This document shows positions 24,742 to 34,498 of a stretch of DNA of 64,000 bases, in pieces. The notes under the pieces are model-generated. The model made no database searches. It was not told the origin of the DNA and saw only the letters and a list, made by a program, of their open reading frames with translations. The stretch lies in assembly GCF_012927045.1 (NCBI RefSeq), contig NZ_JABBFW010000022.1:24336-88335 (forward strand), read 5' to 3'. The translations under genes and the position numbers were made by a program. Origin of the DNA: Azohydromonas caseinilytica. Its GTDB lineage: Bacteria > Pseudomonadota > Gammaproteobacteria > Burkholderiales > Burkholderiaceae_C. Numbering within the stretch: position 1 is the first letter of the stretch; every line of letters starts with the position of its first letter.

Positions 24742-26073
24742 TCAGAGCTTGCGCACGCAGGTGCCAAACGACGCGGGGCAGTCCGCGTTCAGGCCGCCGG
24801 TGTGGCCGCGCGGGAAGGCTTCGGAGTTGAACATCCGCAGCACGCTCCTGTAGGGCACCAGCGGCTGGATCAGCGTCTTGCTCCAGAACAGGTAGTTGGC
24901 GTGCAGCCGGTTCTGGGCAAAGGCGTGCAGCTCCTGCACCCGCGGTGGCGCGTGCGGACCGTTGTGCGAGCGGGCGAAGTAGTTCTCCGGCTGCACCGAC
25001 GGGCCGATGGGCACCTTGCCCCGGGCCTTGTCGTAGAACGGGTAGGTCAGCCGGTTCAGGTCATGGTCGTTGAGGAAGGTGTCCGGCCCGCCCAGGCCCA
25101 CCGAGGACGACAGCATGTTGCTCACCAGCCCGGCCATGTACGGTTGCGGGAAGTTGATGAACTGCATCACCACCGTGTTCGGGAAGGCGCGCTTCGTGGC
25201 CTTGTTGACCTGCGCGAGGTGGGTGAAGAAGTCGGTGGTCTGGCGCTTGCTCAAGGGCTGGAGCATCTGGCCCATCGCCGTCTCGTTGAAGGTGATGCCT
25301 TCGAAGTTGTTATTGTAGTTGTAGCGCCGGCCCAGGGCGGTGGTCAGCGCGATGAGGCGGTCGCGCACCTTCGGGTTGTGCAGCGCCGCGTTCTCGCCAT
25401 AAGTCTTGGGGGAGCCCAGCGTGGACTTGGCGTTGATGCGGATCTTGTAGGCGCCGCCGCTGTACTCGGCCGTGTGCATGTAGTCCGGCACCGCGCGCAC
25501 GCCGGCCTTGAAGGCCTTGGTCTCCACCATGATGAACAGCTGCTTGCCGTAGGAGCGCGCCAGCGCCAGGTCGCGGTCGATGGTCGCGAACTGGTATTCG
25601 CCCTTGCGCGGCTCCAGCTGGCGCCAGCCGTAGCGCAGCAGCAGTCCCTTCACGTGCGGCAGGTGCTTAATCTCGCGCAGCGCCTCGTGCAGCGCGGCCT
25701 CGCCCCGGCGGCTGAGCGCGACGTAGTGCCCCGGATTCCACTTCACGCGCGTCCAGCTCGCGGCCTCGGCGGCCTGCCTGCTCGGCTGCAGGCTGGTCAG
25801 GAAGGCCTGCGAGGTGGCCTCGTCCTCCTCCAGCTCCCAGGGCTGGGGGTCGAAGGACATCACGGCGTCGCTGCCCGACTCCTGGGCTGTGGCGGCCTGC
25901 GGCCTTTCGGTCGCGAGCGCCTGCCGGTTCTCGGACGCCGACAGAGCCGATGCGGGCATGGCAGCGACAGCGTCGTCGCTTTCGGCCTCTCCACCGCCAC
26001 AGGCGGCCAGCAGCATGGCCGTACCCAACATCGAACCGCGCCATGCCAGGCGCGAGAAAAGATCACGCATCAA
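24742..26073 (-). CDS. Lipoprotein resembling a TIM-barrel glycoside hydrolase
   Basis: This 443-aa product has a lipobox MLLAAC (lipid Cys25) and a low-complexity linker to about residue 105. The globular domain begins VKWNPGHYVAL and contains VKGLLLRYGWRQLEPRKGEY at 141-160, a beta2-type barrel signature. GITFNETAMGQM (Asn263-Glu264) resembles the Asn-Glu acid/base motif of clan GH-A, and NTVVMQFINFP and GPSVQPENYF follow. A close paralogue is at 38667-40007. It lies 84 bases after the decayed GT2 gene on the same strand, so it may once have served that synthase. Glycosidase activity is inferred from the barrel pattern only. An alternative start is one codon downstream. Confidence 0.65.
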   Translation of the reverse strand: MMRDLFSRLAWRGSMLGTAMLLAACGGGEAESDDAVAAMPASALSASENRQALATERPQAATAQESGSDAVMSFDPQPWELEEDEATSQAFLTSLQPSRQAAEAASWTRVKWNPGHYVALSRRGEAALHEALREIKHLPHVKGLLLRYGWRQLEPRKGEYQFATIDRDLALARSYGKQLFIMVETKAFKAGVRAVPDYMHTAEYSGGAYKIRINAKSTLGSPKTYGENAALHNPKVRDRLIALTTALGRRYNYNNNFEGITFNETAMGQMLQPLSKRQTTDFFTHLAQVNKATKRAFPNTVVMQFINFPQPYMAGLVSNMLSSSVGLGGPDTFLNDHDLNRLTYPFYDKARGKVPIGPSVQPENYFARSHNGPHAPPRVQELHAFAQNRLHANYLFWSKTLIQPLVPYRSVLRMFNSEAFPRGHTGGLNADCPASFGTCVRKL

Positions 26074-26157
26074 TTCAATCCAATCAAAGACAGGTCCTGA
26101 CAGGGCCGGGGCAACATCGGGCTCCGGCGCCTGTCAGCGCTGCAGGGAAGTGCGGCG

Positions 26158-27384
26158 TCAAGAGCCGGGCATGGGCGCCGCGCCCGTCGCCGCCAGGGCC
26201 AGCGTCGAGCCGGTGTCCTCGATCACGGTGGCGTCCTGGATGAACACCGGCACCTCGAAGCCCCGCTCGCTCACCGTCTGCCGGATGTCGCGCAGCGCGC
26301 GGACCCGCAGCAGCGCGTGCAGGCCGGTCTGCGCCACGGCGATGCGCTCGTCGCGGACCATGACGTCCGCCAGCTTGAGCAGGTGGTCATGCCGCACCAG
26401 GCAGCCGGCATCCAGCGTCAGCAGGAGGTCTTCCTCCGGGACGATCAGGTCGGCTTGCACGGGCTCGCACTCCACCAGGCGGCAGCCCTGGGGGCCGAGC
26501 TGTTCCCTGAAGCTGCACCCCAGCAGGCCGATGTAGCTGTTGAGGTTCATCGCCTTGCCGGGCGCGTGCGAGAGGTTGCCGTAGCGCTTGCGCTCGAAGG
26601 CCGTGATGCGCAGCTGCAGCAGCGCCGCCAGCCGGCGGTACTCATGCCACAGCGCGTCCCGCTCCAGCGGGGCGCCGGCCTGCAGGCGACGCGCATGGCG
26701 GCGGTGCGACTGCGCCGCGGCGGCCACGACGGCCTGGTCGGAGCAGGCATCCCCGTGCGCACGCGCCCCATCGCCCACGGGCTCGGCCAGCGCCGACACC
26801 CAGTCCGCCAACCCCTCGTACAGCCCGGCAAGGCGGCGGGTTTCGATGGCGCCATCCAGGCGGCCGGCGTCGGCGCGCGCCACGAAGGCCGAGAGTTCCT
26901 GCTGATAGCCCAGGGCGGCGTCGCGGAAGCGGGCCTGCAGCGCCTCTATGAACTGCCGGCTGGCCTGCAGCGCCGCGTGGTCGGCGGATGGGCCCGAGCG
27001 CGGATCATCGAGCAGCACGACGATGCGCTTGGACGGGTACTCGGCCAGCGCTGCCGACACCACCGTCTGGCGGATGGCGCGCAGCTCCTCCTTGTGTGAA
27101 GGCACCAGCACGCACAGGCGCGGCCAGGCCTTGGCCTGGCGCAGTGCATCCAGCGCCGCGTCCTCGTGGGCCGTGTCGCATGGTTGCCGCCGCAACGCAC
27201 CCAGGCGGTCCTGCAGGTACGCCACGCTGCCATAGCCCAGGCCCGAGAACAGCGGCAGCGCCAGGCCTGCTTGCCATGGCGCCGGTCCGGTGCCCTGCAT
27301 GGGCTCGGCGACATGCGCCGCGGCCGGCACGAGGGCCACGGCTGTGGCCACCATCGCCCCGTTGGTGATGGAAAACTCTTTCAT
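26158..27384 (-). pseudogene. Decayed GT2 (cellulose-synthase-like) glycosyltransferase
   Basis: The 408-codon frame is open, but it encodes only part of a GT2 synthase. LCVLVPSHKEELRAIRQTVV (90 onward), IVVLLDD at 121-127, SHAPGKAMNLNSYIGLLG, EEDLLLTLDAGCLVRHDHL and FIQDATVIEDTGST are clear GT2 landmarks. The DxD-type site reads DAG instead of DAD. After VAVAQT the text jumps to ALLRVRALRDIRQT, skipping the stretch where family members have the HQGF-like and WVGAN motifs, and the frame ends soon after IEDT. The Q-x-x-R-W motif and C-terminal membrane helices are missing. ATG 27384 has a good GGAAGGA site. I read this as an internal deletion plus truncation. Confidence 0.65.
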
Positions 27385-27693
27385 CGATTCCTTCCCCGGT
27401 ACCGAAGCGCGGCCTTGGCCGGCTGCGGCACCTGTGCACGCATGCGCCGGCGTCTTGCGCCGGCGCGCTTTTCTGACGGGCATCACCGGGTTAGCCTGAC
27501 CCGGGAGCGGCACGGGAGGGAATCTATGGATTGATGAAGCCGAATTTTGGGTGTGATGGGCGCGGTTTGATACGACAGCGTCAGAAAGCGGCTCAGAACA
27601 CTTCGTACGTATCAGAGTTGTAATCGGTACAACCTCATGCCGCCGCATGTCCGGCGTGGTGTGGCGGCAGTCCAATGTTGCGCTGGCAACCGC
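27385..27693. other. Intergenic region upstream of the decayed GT2 gene
   Basis: These 309 bases hold the GT2 remnant's leader and the 3' flank of the CMD gene. The notable element is the hairpin listed at 27444-27472. No gene was supported. Confidence 0.4.
27444..27472 (+). other. Strong GC hairpin followed by T-run
   Basis: GCGCCGGCG (27444-27452) pairs perfectly with CGCCGGCGC (27458-27466) around a 5-base loop, followed by GCTTTT on the + strand. It looks like a Rho-independent terminator reading rightward, yet no + strand gene ends just before it. It may be a leader element on the - strand or a relic. Confidence 0.4.
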
Positions 27694-28104
27694 TCAGGCC
27701 AGGGGCAGCGCGATGCCTTGTGCCGCGAAGACCTCCCGGACCACCGCCAGGCCATTCAAGGCTGCCGGGAAGCCGGCGTAGACCGCCATCTGCATCACGG
27801 CTTCCACGATCTCGGCCGGGTCGCAGCCCACGTGCAGCGCGGCATGCACATGCACCTTGAGCTGCGGCACGGCCGTGCCCAGCGCGGTCAGGGCCGCCAC
27901 CGTGGCGATCTCGCGTTCCCGCAAGCCCAGCTGGTGCCGCGCGTAGATGTCGCCGAAGGGGAACTCGACCAGGTAGCGGGCGAAGTCGGGAAAGGACCGG
28001 GCCAGGCTCTCGACCACGGCCAGGCCCTGCGGGCCGTCCACGCGCTGCAGGCAGTCCAGGCCGGCCTGGTAGCGGTCGGTGCCGGGCGGGTTTTCAAGCT
28101 CCAT
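27694..28104 (-). CDS. Carboxymuconolactone decarboxylase (CMD) family protein
   Basis: This 136-aa protein belongs to the AhpD/CMD fold. FARYLVEFPFGDIYAR, LGLREREIATVAALTALGTA and VHVHAALHVGCDPAEIVEAVMQMAVYAG are the family's helical core. A single Cys lies in GCDPAEI; the C-x-x-C peroxidase pair of AhpD is absent. This fits the gamma-carboxymuconolactone decarboxylase-like branch, but a catabolic substrate cannot be assigned. I start at ATG 28104 because GGAG precedes it at good distance; ATG 28116 is four codons upstream. It is divergent from the LysR gene, its probable regulator. Confidence 0.8.
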   Translation of the reverse strand: MELENPPGTDRYQAGLDCLQRVDGPQGLAVVESLARSFPDFARYLVEFPFGDIYARHQLGLREREIATVAALTALGTAVPQLKVHVHAALHVGCDPAEIVEAVMQMAVYAGFPAALNGLAVVREVFAAQGIALPLA

Positions 28105-28186
28105 TGCGGTCTCCATTCGAAATGGTTGATCAGGAAGCCGCCCACTGTGGAGCCGCGGTCTCGGAAAGAGAATTGCGGATTCGTTG

Positions 28187-28201
28187 ATACCCGATCGGTA
28201 T
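28187..28201. promoter_or_regulatory. Inverted repeat over the LysR start codon
   Basis: ATACC (28187-28191) and GGTAT (28197-28201) flank CGATC, so the arm overlaps the ATG of the LysR gene at 28200. The inner CCGATCGG is itself palindromic. Such a site could be an autoregulatory operator. This is from symmetry alone. Confidence 0.35.
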
Positions 28202-29102
28202 GAGCAACCCACTCGATTCCCGTGCACTGCGCCTGTTCGTCGCGGTGGCGCAGACGCTGAATTTCCGGCAGGCCGCCGAGGTGCTGCACATGTCGCAGCC
28301 GCCCTTGAGCCGCGGCATCCGCGAGCTGGAGCAGCGGCTGGGCGTGAGCCTGTTCGAGCGCAACACCCGCGTGGTGGCCTTGACCCGAGCCGGTGCCCTG
28401 CTGCTACCGCGGGCGCTGCGCATCCTGCGCCTGCTGGAGGAGGCGCGGGATGCGCTGACCGGGGCGGCGGAAGTGAGCGCCCTGCGCATCGGCCTGACCA
28501 CGGCCGTCGCGCCTTCCTGGTTCGATGACCTGGAGGGCCGGTTGCAGGCGCAATGGCCGGGGGCCCGCATCGAGCTGTGCTTCGGCAGCTCGCCGCAGCT
28601 GGTGCGGCAGCTGCGCGGCGGCCGGCTGCAGGCGGCCTTCATCGCCCTGCCGGCCGAGTGCGCGGGGCTGCAGGTGGAGGAGCTGGAGCGCTACCCGCTG
28701 TGCGTGGCCCTGCCGGCCACGCACCCGCTGAGCCGCCGGCGGCGCATCCGGCTGGAGCAGCTCTGCGGCGAGGCGCTGTTCTGGTTCGAGCGGCGCCGGC
28801 AGCCCGCGTTCTTCGATCACTGCCGGGCGGTGTTCGCACGCAGCGGGCTGCAGCCGCGCCAGTGGCTGAAGGAGCCGGTGGACCACCATGTGCTGATGGC
28901 CGAGGTGGCGGCGGGCAAGGGCATCGCCCTGCTCCCCTCCACCTTCCGCACGCTGCGCCGCCGGGGCGTGGCGTACCGGCCGCTGGCCGAGGGCGAAGCG
29001 CTGTCGGTGGGCATCGGCCTGTGCGTGCCGCCCGCGGGCAGCGCCCTGCTGGAGCCGCTGCGGCGCGTGAGCAGCCTGCCGCGGGAAGAGCGCTCCTCCT
29101 AG
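28200..29102 (+). CDS. LysR-family transcriptional regulator
   Basis: This 300-aa regulator has the LysR winged helix-turn-helix at residues about 8-66 (LRLFVAVAQTLNFRQAAEVL, then SQPPLSRGIRELEQRLGVSL and FERNTRVVALTRAG). A substrate-binding effector domain runs from about 93 (SALRIGLTTAVAPSWFDDLE) to the end. Length is typical. It is divergent from the CMD gene with 95 bases between starts, the usual arrangement for a LysR activator and its target. The effector may be an aromatic or lactone-type compound given that neighbour, but this is inference. An inverted repeat covers its own start codon. Confidence 0.9.
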   Translation: MSNPLDSRALRLFVAVAQTLNFRQAAEVLHMSQPPLSRGIRELEQRLGVSLFERNTRVVALTRAGALLLPRALRILRLLEEARDALTGAAEVSALRIGLTTAVAPSWFDDLEGRLQAQWPGARIELCFGSSPQLVRQLRGGRLQAAFIALPAECAGLQVEELERYPLCVALPATHPLSRRRRIRLEQLCGEALFWFERRRQPAFFDHCRAVFARSGLQPRQWLKEPVDHHVLMAEVAAGKGIALLPSTFRTLRRRGVAYRPLAEGEALSVGIGLCVPPAGSALLEPLRRVSSLPREERSS

Positions 29103-29135
29103 CCGTCCACCGCGCCCTCCTGCGGGCCGTGCCTT

Positions 29136-30947
29136 CTAGAGCTTGAACCCCGCCACCGCCCCCGCCAGCGCATGCGCCTGCTCGCGCAGGCTGGCCGCGG
29201 CGGCGGCCGATTCCTCGACCAGCGCGGAGTTCTGCTGCGTCATCTGGTCCAGGTGCGACACCGTGGCGCTGACGCGGCCGATGCCGCCGCTCTGGTGGCT
29301 GGTGGCCGCGGTGATCTCGCCGATGACCTGCGAAACCCGCTCCACCGACTGCACGATCTGCTCCATTGCCGCGCCGGCCTCCTGCACCAGGCGGCTGCCG
29401 TCGCCGACCCGCTCGACGCTGTCGTGGATCAGGCCGCGGATCTCGCGCGCGGCCTGGGCCGAGCGCTGCGCCAGGCCACGCACCTCGCCGGCCACCACGG
29501 CGAAGCCGCGGCCCTGCTCGCCCGCGCGCGCCGCCTCCACGGCGGCATTGAGAGCCAGGATGTTGGTCTGGAAGGCGATGCCGTCGATCACCGCGATGAT
29601 GTCAGCGATGCGCTGCGAGCTGCCGTTGATGCGTCCCATCGTGGCCACCACCTGCGACACCAGCTCGCCGCCCTGGCGCGCCGCGGCGGTGGCGCCGTCG
29701 GCCAGCTGGTGCGCGGAGGCCGCGCCCGCGGCGGTCTGCTGCACGGCCTGCGTCAGCTGCTCCATGGCGCTGGCGGTCTGCTGCAGCTCCGAGGCGGTCT
29801 GCTCGGTCCGCTCCGACAGGTCCTGGTTGCCGTGCGCGATCTCGCGGGCGGCGGTGTTCACGGAGTCGGTGGTCTGGCGGATGCTGCCCAGCGTGGCGGC
29901 GATCTTGCTGACGAACAGGTTGAACGACTGCCCGACATGCGAGAGCTCGTCGTCGCCGCGGGTGTCCAGCCGGCGCGTGAGGTCGCCGTCGCCCGAGGCC
30001 ACTTCCTGCATCGCTTCACGCAGGCTGGTCAGGCGCCGCAGCAGCAGGCTGGTCAGCGCGGCGATCGCCGCGGCCGTCACCGTCAGCAGCACCGCGCTCA
30101 GGCCCAGGGCCGTGCGCGCGGCCGCGCCCACGCCGGCCAGCGCATCGCCCTGGTGCTGGGCCAGCACCAGGCTCCAGTCGGTGTGCGGCACCTGGCGCGC
30201 GCTGAGCCAGTAGTCGCCGCCGGGCAACTGCACGGACTCCTGCGCGCCGCTGCCGAGCATCCGGCCGATGCGGGCACCGTCCACGCCGGGCGCGACCGCC
30301 GCGGCGTCCTTGAGGGTCAGCGCCTTGTCGGGATGGGCGATGACGCGACCCTGGCTGTCCACCAGGTAGGCGAAGCTCCGGGCCGAGGGCCTGATGGCGT
30401 TGACGGTGGCCACCACGCCGTCGATGAAGATGTCGCCCGCCGCCACGCCGGCGAGCTGCCCGTCGCGGCTCACCGGGACGGCGAAGGTGACGATCAGCCG
30501 CCCGGTGCCGGCGTCGGCATAGGGCGCGGTCAGCACGGGGCGGCCGGCGGCCCGGGCCTGCTGGTACCAGGGGCGCGCGGTCGGGTCGTAGTCGGCGGGC
30601 AGGTTCTGCGGATTGGAAAAGGCGTGGCGCTTGTCGCTCCAGCCGACGTAGGCGGTGTCGAAGCCCCCGGACTTCTGGGCCTGTACCAGGCCGGCCTGCA
30701 GCGGCGCGCCCTCGGCCGCCAGCAGCGGCTCCATGGCGCGCGCCACCTCGGTCTTGGCGGCGACCCAGTCGCCCAGGGCCTTGGCGTAGCCCTCGCTGAG
30801 GGCCTGCACATGCTGCTGCGCCGTGGCCTGCGCCGTGCTGCGCGCGCTCCACAGGTTGGCGGCGGTGAGCGCCGAGACCGACAGCACGACGGTCGTCATG
30901 GAGGCGAGGATGATTTTTGTCCGGATGGACAGACTGCGGAACTTCAT
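29136..30947 (-). CDS. Methyl-accepting chemotaxis protein with dCACHE sensor
   Basis: This 603-aa receptor has TM1 at about 11-33, a periplasmic dCACHE domain at 40-275, TM2 at about 280-303, HAMP at about 304-357, and a cytoplasmic signalling domain with the hairpin tip [20 protein letters not shown]. The sensor carries Tyr120, Arg125, Trp127, Tyr128, Tyr143, Asp145 and Asp172, in the pattern known for amino-acid-binding dCACHE_1 domains. It probably signals to CheA/CheW. No C-terminal CheR-tether pentapeptide is seen; the protein ends AGFKL. ATG 30947 is chosen; ATG 30959 is four codons upstream. Confidence 0.88.
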   Translation of the reverse strand: MKFRSLSIRTKIILASMTTVVLSVSALTAANLWSARSTAQATAQQHVQALSEGYAKALGDWVAAKTEVARAMEPLLAAEGAPLQAGLVQAQKSGGFDTAYVGWSDKRHAFSNPQNLPADYDPTARPWYQQARAAGRPVLTAPYADAGTGRLIVTFAVPVSRDGQLAGVAAGDIFIDGVVATVNAIRPSARSFAYLVDSQGRVIAHPDKALTLKDAAAVAPGVDGARIGRMLGSGAQESVQLPGGDYWLSARQVPHTDWSLVLAQHQGDALAGVGAAARTALGLSAVLLTVTAAAIAALTSLLLRRLTSLREAMQEVASGDGDLTRRLDTRGDDELSHVGQSFNLFVSKIAATLGSIRQTTDSVNTAAREIAHGNQDLSERTEQTASELQQTASAMEQLTQAVQQTAAGAASAHQLADGATAAARQGGELVSQVVATMGRINGSSQRIADIIAVIDGIAFQTNILALNAAVEAARAGEQGRGFAVVAGEVRGLAQRSAQAAREIRGLIHDSVERVGDGSRLVQEAGAAMEQIVQSVERVSQVIGEITAATSHQSGGIGRVSATVSHLDQMTQQNSALVEESAAAAASLREQAHALAGAVAGFKL

Positions 30948-31126
30948 GGGACGGCGCATCGGCCGTTGCCCGGCAGGGTGAAGCGTCCGGCTGCTTCGGC
31001 CGGACCCGCGCCGTGCATTACTGCACTGTTCTGCGGGGCGCTTCATGGCCTTGCCGCTGGACGGCCTGCGGCCGTCGCGGCAACGGCGGGCCGGCGTGGG
31101 CGGGCCCGCGCCAGCCCGCTCCGGGC

Positions 31127-33058
31127 TCAGGGCAGCCGCGTGATGCGCGGCGCGCGCAGCGCCGGGATGCTCGGGTCGTAGGGTGCACGCGGCGCCTTGT
31201 GGGCGTTGAGGTAGGCCACCAGGGCGTCGATGTCCTGGCCGCCGCCCAGCACGTTGCGGCCCTCGCGCAGCACGCTGAAGTTGTCGCCGCCGCCCTGCAT
31301 GTAGCTGTTGACCGTGACGCGGTAGACGCGCTCGGGCTGCTGCACCACGCCGTCGCGCACGATCACTTCCGGCGCGGCCAGCGGCACGGGCGGCGTGGCG
31401 TTGAGGTCCATGCGGGTGAGCCGCACCTCGGTGATCCTGCTGCACGGCGGGTTGCCGGCCTTCCAGCTGTAGGCAAAGCCGTTGGAGACCTGCATGACGC
31501 GCTGCGTGGTCTGGCCCAGGCAGCCTTCGAACTGCTGCTCCAGCAGGTTCTTGAGCTGCAGGGCCGTGAGGTCCAGCGTCATGAGCGTGTTGCCGAAGGG
31601 CTGCGTGGTGAAGGCCTGGCCGTAGCTCACGTCGTAGGGATAGCGCGCGCCGGCGAAGTCGAAGCCGGGAGCGCGCACGCCGCCCGGGTTCATGAAGGCG
31701 ATGACGGCGCCGCCCAGCGCCGCCGGCTGCGTGGCGGCGAGCTGCGAATCGACGATGAGGTTGCCCGCGGGCATCTCGCCCGCGGCGTTGGCCACGGCGG
31801 GCAGCGCCCGGGTGATGCTGCCCACCACCTGCGCCGCCAGCGGCGCCACCAGCGCGTCGTAGGCCTGCACCACCTGGCGCAGTGCCGGGCGGGACTCGAT
31901 GCGGGCCTGGATCGCCGCATCGCTGCGGTCCACCAGCACGTTGCGCGGTGCCACCGCCACCACGTCGCGGCTGCGCGGGTCCAGGCTCACATCGATGTCG
32001 GTGAGCACGCGGCCGTAGGAGCCGGCGCTGGTCACGGGCACGAGGCGCCCGGCGCGGTTGGGCAGCCCGGTGGGGCGCGGCGTCGCCACCGGGCTGGCAG
32101 GGCTGCCCGCGAGGTCCACGGTGCGGGCCGAGCAGTTGTAGGCGGCATGGGTGTGGCCGCTGATGACCAGGTCCACCGCGTCATCGAGCCGCCGCACGAT
32201 GCGGCCGAGGTCGGAGTCGCCGCCGTCGGGCTGGCGCAGGTCGTCCACGCAGCCATTGATGTCCTTGAGGCTGCCCTCGGGCTGCTCGCCGCCCTGGTGC
32301 ACCAGCACCACGATGGCCTCGATGCCCTGCGCGCGCAGCTGCGGCACCAGCGCGTTGACGGTGTCGGCCTCGTCGCGGAACTCCAGCCCGGCGATGCCGG
32401 TGGGCGTGACCACGGCCGGCGTCTCCTTGAGCGTCATGCCGATGAAGGCCACCGGCACGCCGTTGAAATTCTTGATGCCGTAGGCCGGCAGCAGCGTGCG
32501 GCCGCTGGCCTTGTCCACCACGTTGGCCGAGAGCCACTGGAACCGGGCGCCGTCGAAGCGCCCCGGCGCCGCCGAGCCCAGGCCGCGGCAGCTGCGCGGG
32601 TCGGGCGCGCCGTCGCGCAGCCTGCAGTCGCCGCGCTGCAGGCGCAGCAGCTCGGCCGCGCCCTTGTCGAACTCGTGGTTGCCCACGGCGTTGAAGTCCA
32701 GCCCGATGTGGTTGAGCGACTCCACCGAGGGCTCGTCATAGAACAGCGCCGAGATCAGCGGCGAGGCGCCGATGACGTCGCCCGCGCCCACCACCACGTG
32801 CAGCGGGTTGCTCTCCTTCATGCGCGCCACGTAGGCGGCCAGTGCGTCGGCCCCGCCCACCGGCGGGCGCTGCGCCGCCGGCACGCCGGCGTGGGCGCCC
32901 ATGGTGCCCGGCGATTGCAGGCGGCCGTGGTAGTCGTTGAAGCCGATGACCTTCACCGTGATGGTGGACGGTGCAACGGCGGGCTCCTTGACGGCGCAGC
33001 CGAGAGTGAGGGCGGTCGCCAGGGCGGCCGGGAGCAAGCGCAGGAGATGCATGGGCAT
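31127..33058 (-). CDS. UshA-like 5'-nucleotidase / bifunctional metallophosphatase
   Basis: This 643-aa exported protein has an N-terminal hydrophobic segment ([15 protein letters not shown]; Cys21 gives at best a weak lipobox). The calcineurin-like metallophosphatase domain has [13 protein letters not shown] (39 onward), [10 protein letters not shown] (91-100), [10 protein letters not shown] (124-133) and [10 protein letters not shown]. The C-terminal 5'-nucleotidase substrate domain contains [31 protein letters not shown] and [14 protein letters not shown]. Family members hydrolyse nucleotides or UDP-sugars in the periplasm to salvage phosphate and nucleosides. The start could be either of two ATGs six bases apart. 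With PhoX and PPK2 nearby it adds to a phosphate-handling theme. Confidence 0.87.
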   Translation of the reverse strand: MPMHLLRLLPAALATALTLGCAVKEPAVAPSTITVKVIGFNDYHGRLQSPGTMGAHAGVPAAQRPPVGGADALAAYVARMKESNPLHVVVGAGDVIGASPLISALFYDEPSVESLNHIGLDFNAVGNHEFDKGAAELLRLQRGDCRLRDGAPDPRSCRGLGSAAPGRFDGARFQWLSANVVDKASGRTLLPAYGIKNFNGVPVAFIGMTLKETPAVVTPTGIAGLEFRDEADTVNALVPQLRAQGIEAIVVLVHQGGEQPEGSLKDINGCVDDLRQPDGGDSDLGRIVRRLDDAVDLVISGHTHAAYNCSARTVDLAGSPASPVATPRPTGLPNRAGRLVPVTSAGSYGRVLTDIDVSLDPRSRDVVAVAPRNVLVDRSDAAIQARIESRPALRQVVQAYDALVAPLAAQVVGSITRALPAVANAAGEMPAGNLIVDSQLAATQPAALGGAVIAFMNPGGVRAPGFDFAGARYPYDVSYGQAFTTQPFGNTLMTLDLTALQLKNLLEQQFEGCLGQTTQRVMQVSNGFAYSWKAGNPPCSRITEVRLTRMDLNATPPVPLAAPEVIVRDGVVQQPERVYRVTVNSYMQGGGDNFSVLREGRNVLGGGQDIDALVAYLNAHKAPRAPYDPSIPALRAPRITRLP

Positions 33059-33168
33059 GCCGGGAATGGGGTGCTTGTGGAAGTCGTGTGGGCGGCGGCA
33101 CGGCGCCGGGGGCGGCCGGCCCGCGGGCCGCGCCAAGGGCGCAGAGCGTAACCGCTCGCGCGCGCCGC

Positions 33169-34419
33169 TCAGCGACCGAGCGGCAGCAGTGCCGCGCCGC
33201 CGGCCAGCGCCAGCCCGAAATAGAGCGCGATGCGCGGGCGCAGCGCCGGCGAGCCCAGCAGCAGCGCGCAGCCGCCCTTGAAGGCGATGTTGGCCAGCAC
33301 GGCCAGCAGGATCAGGCGCGAGGTCACCTCGGCCTCCAGCCGCCCGGCCTGCGCCAGGTTGAGGGTGGACAAGGTGATGGCGTCCACGTCGGTCAGGCCG
33401 CTGAGCAGCGCCACCGGGTACAGCGCGGCGTCGCCGAAGCGCTCCTTGACGAAGGCCACGGCCAGAATCACCACCGCGTACAGCGCGCCGAACACCAGCG
33501 CCGGCTTGAGCTCGGCGGGGTTCCCGGCCTCGGGCATCGTGCCCGCCTCGCGGCGCCGGCCGCGCCACCAGGCCAGCGCCGACAGCAGCACCAGCCCGCC
33601 CAGCAGCGCGCACAGCGGCCAGGCGATGTCCAGGAACAGCCCCGACGCCAGCACGCCGACCATGAGCGTCACGCGCAGCAGCGACACGGCCGAGGCGACC
33701 ACGATCACCAGCGCCGCCAGCGCGGCGGCCGCGGGGTCGCTCGCCTCGCTGCGGCTGCGGCGCGCGTAGCTCACGGTGGTGGCGGTGCTGGAGACCAGTC
33801 CGCCCACCACGCCGGCCAGCAGCGCGCCGGTCTGGCCCGCGCTGAGCTTGTGGGCGACGAAGCCGGCGAGGTTGATCGTGACGATCAACACCACCATCAG
33901 CCAGATGCGGAACGGGTTGAGCACGTCGTACGGCCCGTAGGTGCGGTCGGGCAGCACCGGCAGCACCACCAGCGTCACCAGCGCGAACTGCATCACCGCC
34001 ATGACGTCGCGCTCGCTCATCGCGCCGATGGCGCGGTGCAGCGGGTCCTTCATGTAGAGCAGCAGCACGGCGGTGCCGGCCACCGCCACCGCCGCCTCGG
34101 TGTGGCCGATGACGAGGTAGGCGCCCAGCCCGTAGCACAGCAGCACGGCCACCTCGGTGGTCATCCCGGGATCGGTCTGCGTGCGCAGCTTGATGAGGTT
34201 GGCAATGAGCAGCAGCAGCGCCAGCGCGATCAGCCCGGCCGCCACCAGCCAGGGGCCGAAGGCCGGCGCCGACAGCGCCATGAGCGCGCCGAACAGCGCG
34301 ATCAGCGGGAAGGTGCGGATGCCCGCCAGCCGCGAATCGACGCGCTGGCGCTGCAGCCCCATGAGCAGCCCGATGCCCAGCGCCAGCGCCAGCTTGAAAA
34401 GACTCGTCTCCAGATCCAT
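33169..34419 (-). CDS. MgtC/SapB-type DUF4010 membrane protein
   Basis: This 416-aa protein has about 12 hydrophobic segments. The N-terminus, LALALGIGLLMGLQRQRVDS with AGIRTFPLIALFGAL, is the MgtC/SapB-like signature. The C-terminal half, GGLVSSTATTVSYARRSRSE and YPVALLSGLTDVDAITLS, is DUF4010. The biochemical role of this family is not established; ion transport or membrane stress has been proposed for relatives. It stands alone on the - strand, 110 bases before the nucleotidase start. Length is normal for the DUF4010 group. Confidence 0.82.
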   Translation of the reverse strand: MDLETSLFKLALALGIGLLMGLQRQRVDSRLAGIRTFPLIALFGALMALSAPAFGPWLVAAGLIALALLLLIANLIKLRTQTDPGMTTEVAVLLCYGLGAYLVIGHTEAAVAVAGTAVLLLYMKDPLHRAIGAMSERDVMAVMQFALVTLVVLPVLPDRTYGPYDVLNPFRIWLMVVLIVTINLAGFVAHKLSAGQTGALLAGVVGGLVSSTATTVSYARRSRSEASDPAAAALAALVIVVASAVSLLRVTLMVGVLASGLFLDIAWPLCALLGGLVLLSALAWWRGRRREAGTMPEAGNPAELKPALVFGALYAVVILAVAFVKERFGDAALYPVALLSGLTDVDAITLSTLNLAQAGRLEAEVTSRLILLAVLANIAFKGGCALLLGSPALRPRIALYFGLALAGGAALLPLGR

Positions 34420-34498
34420 GTGCGCGCACCCATGTCCTCACCGACACGCCGCCGCAGCGCTTGCGGCCCAGGCCGTCGGCCGGGTGCCATTGTTCCCT

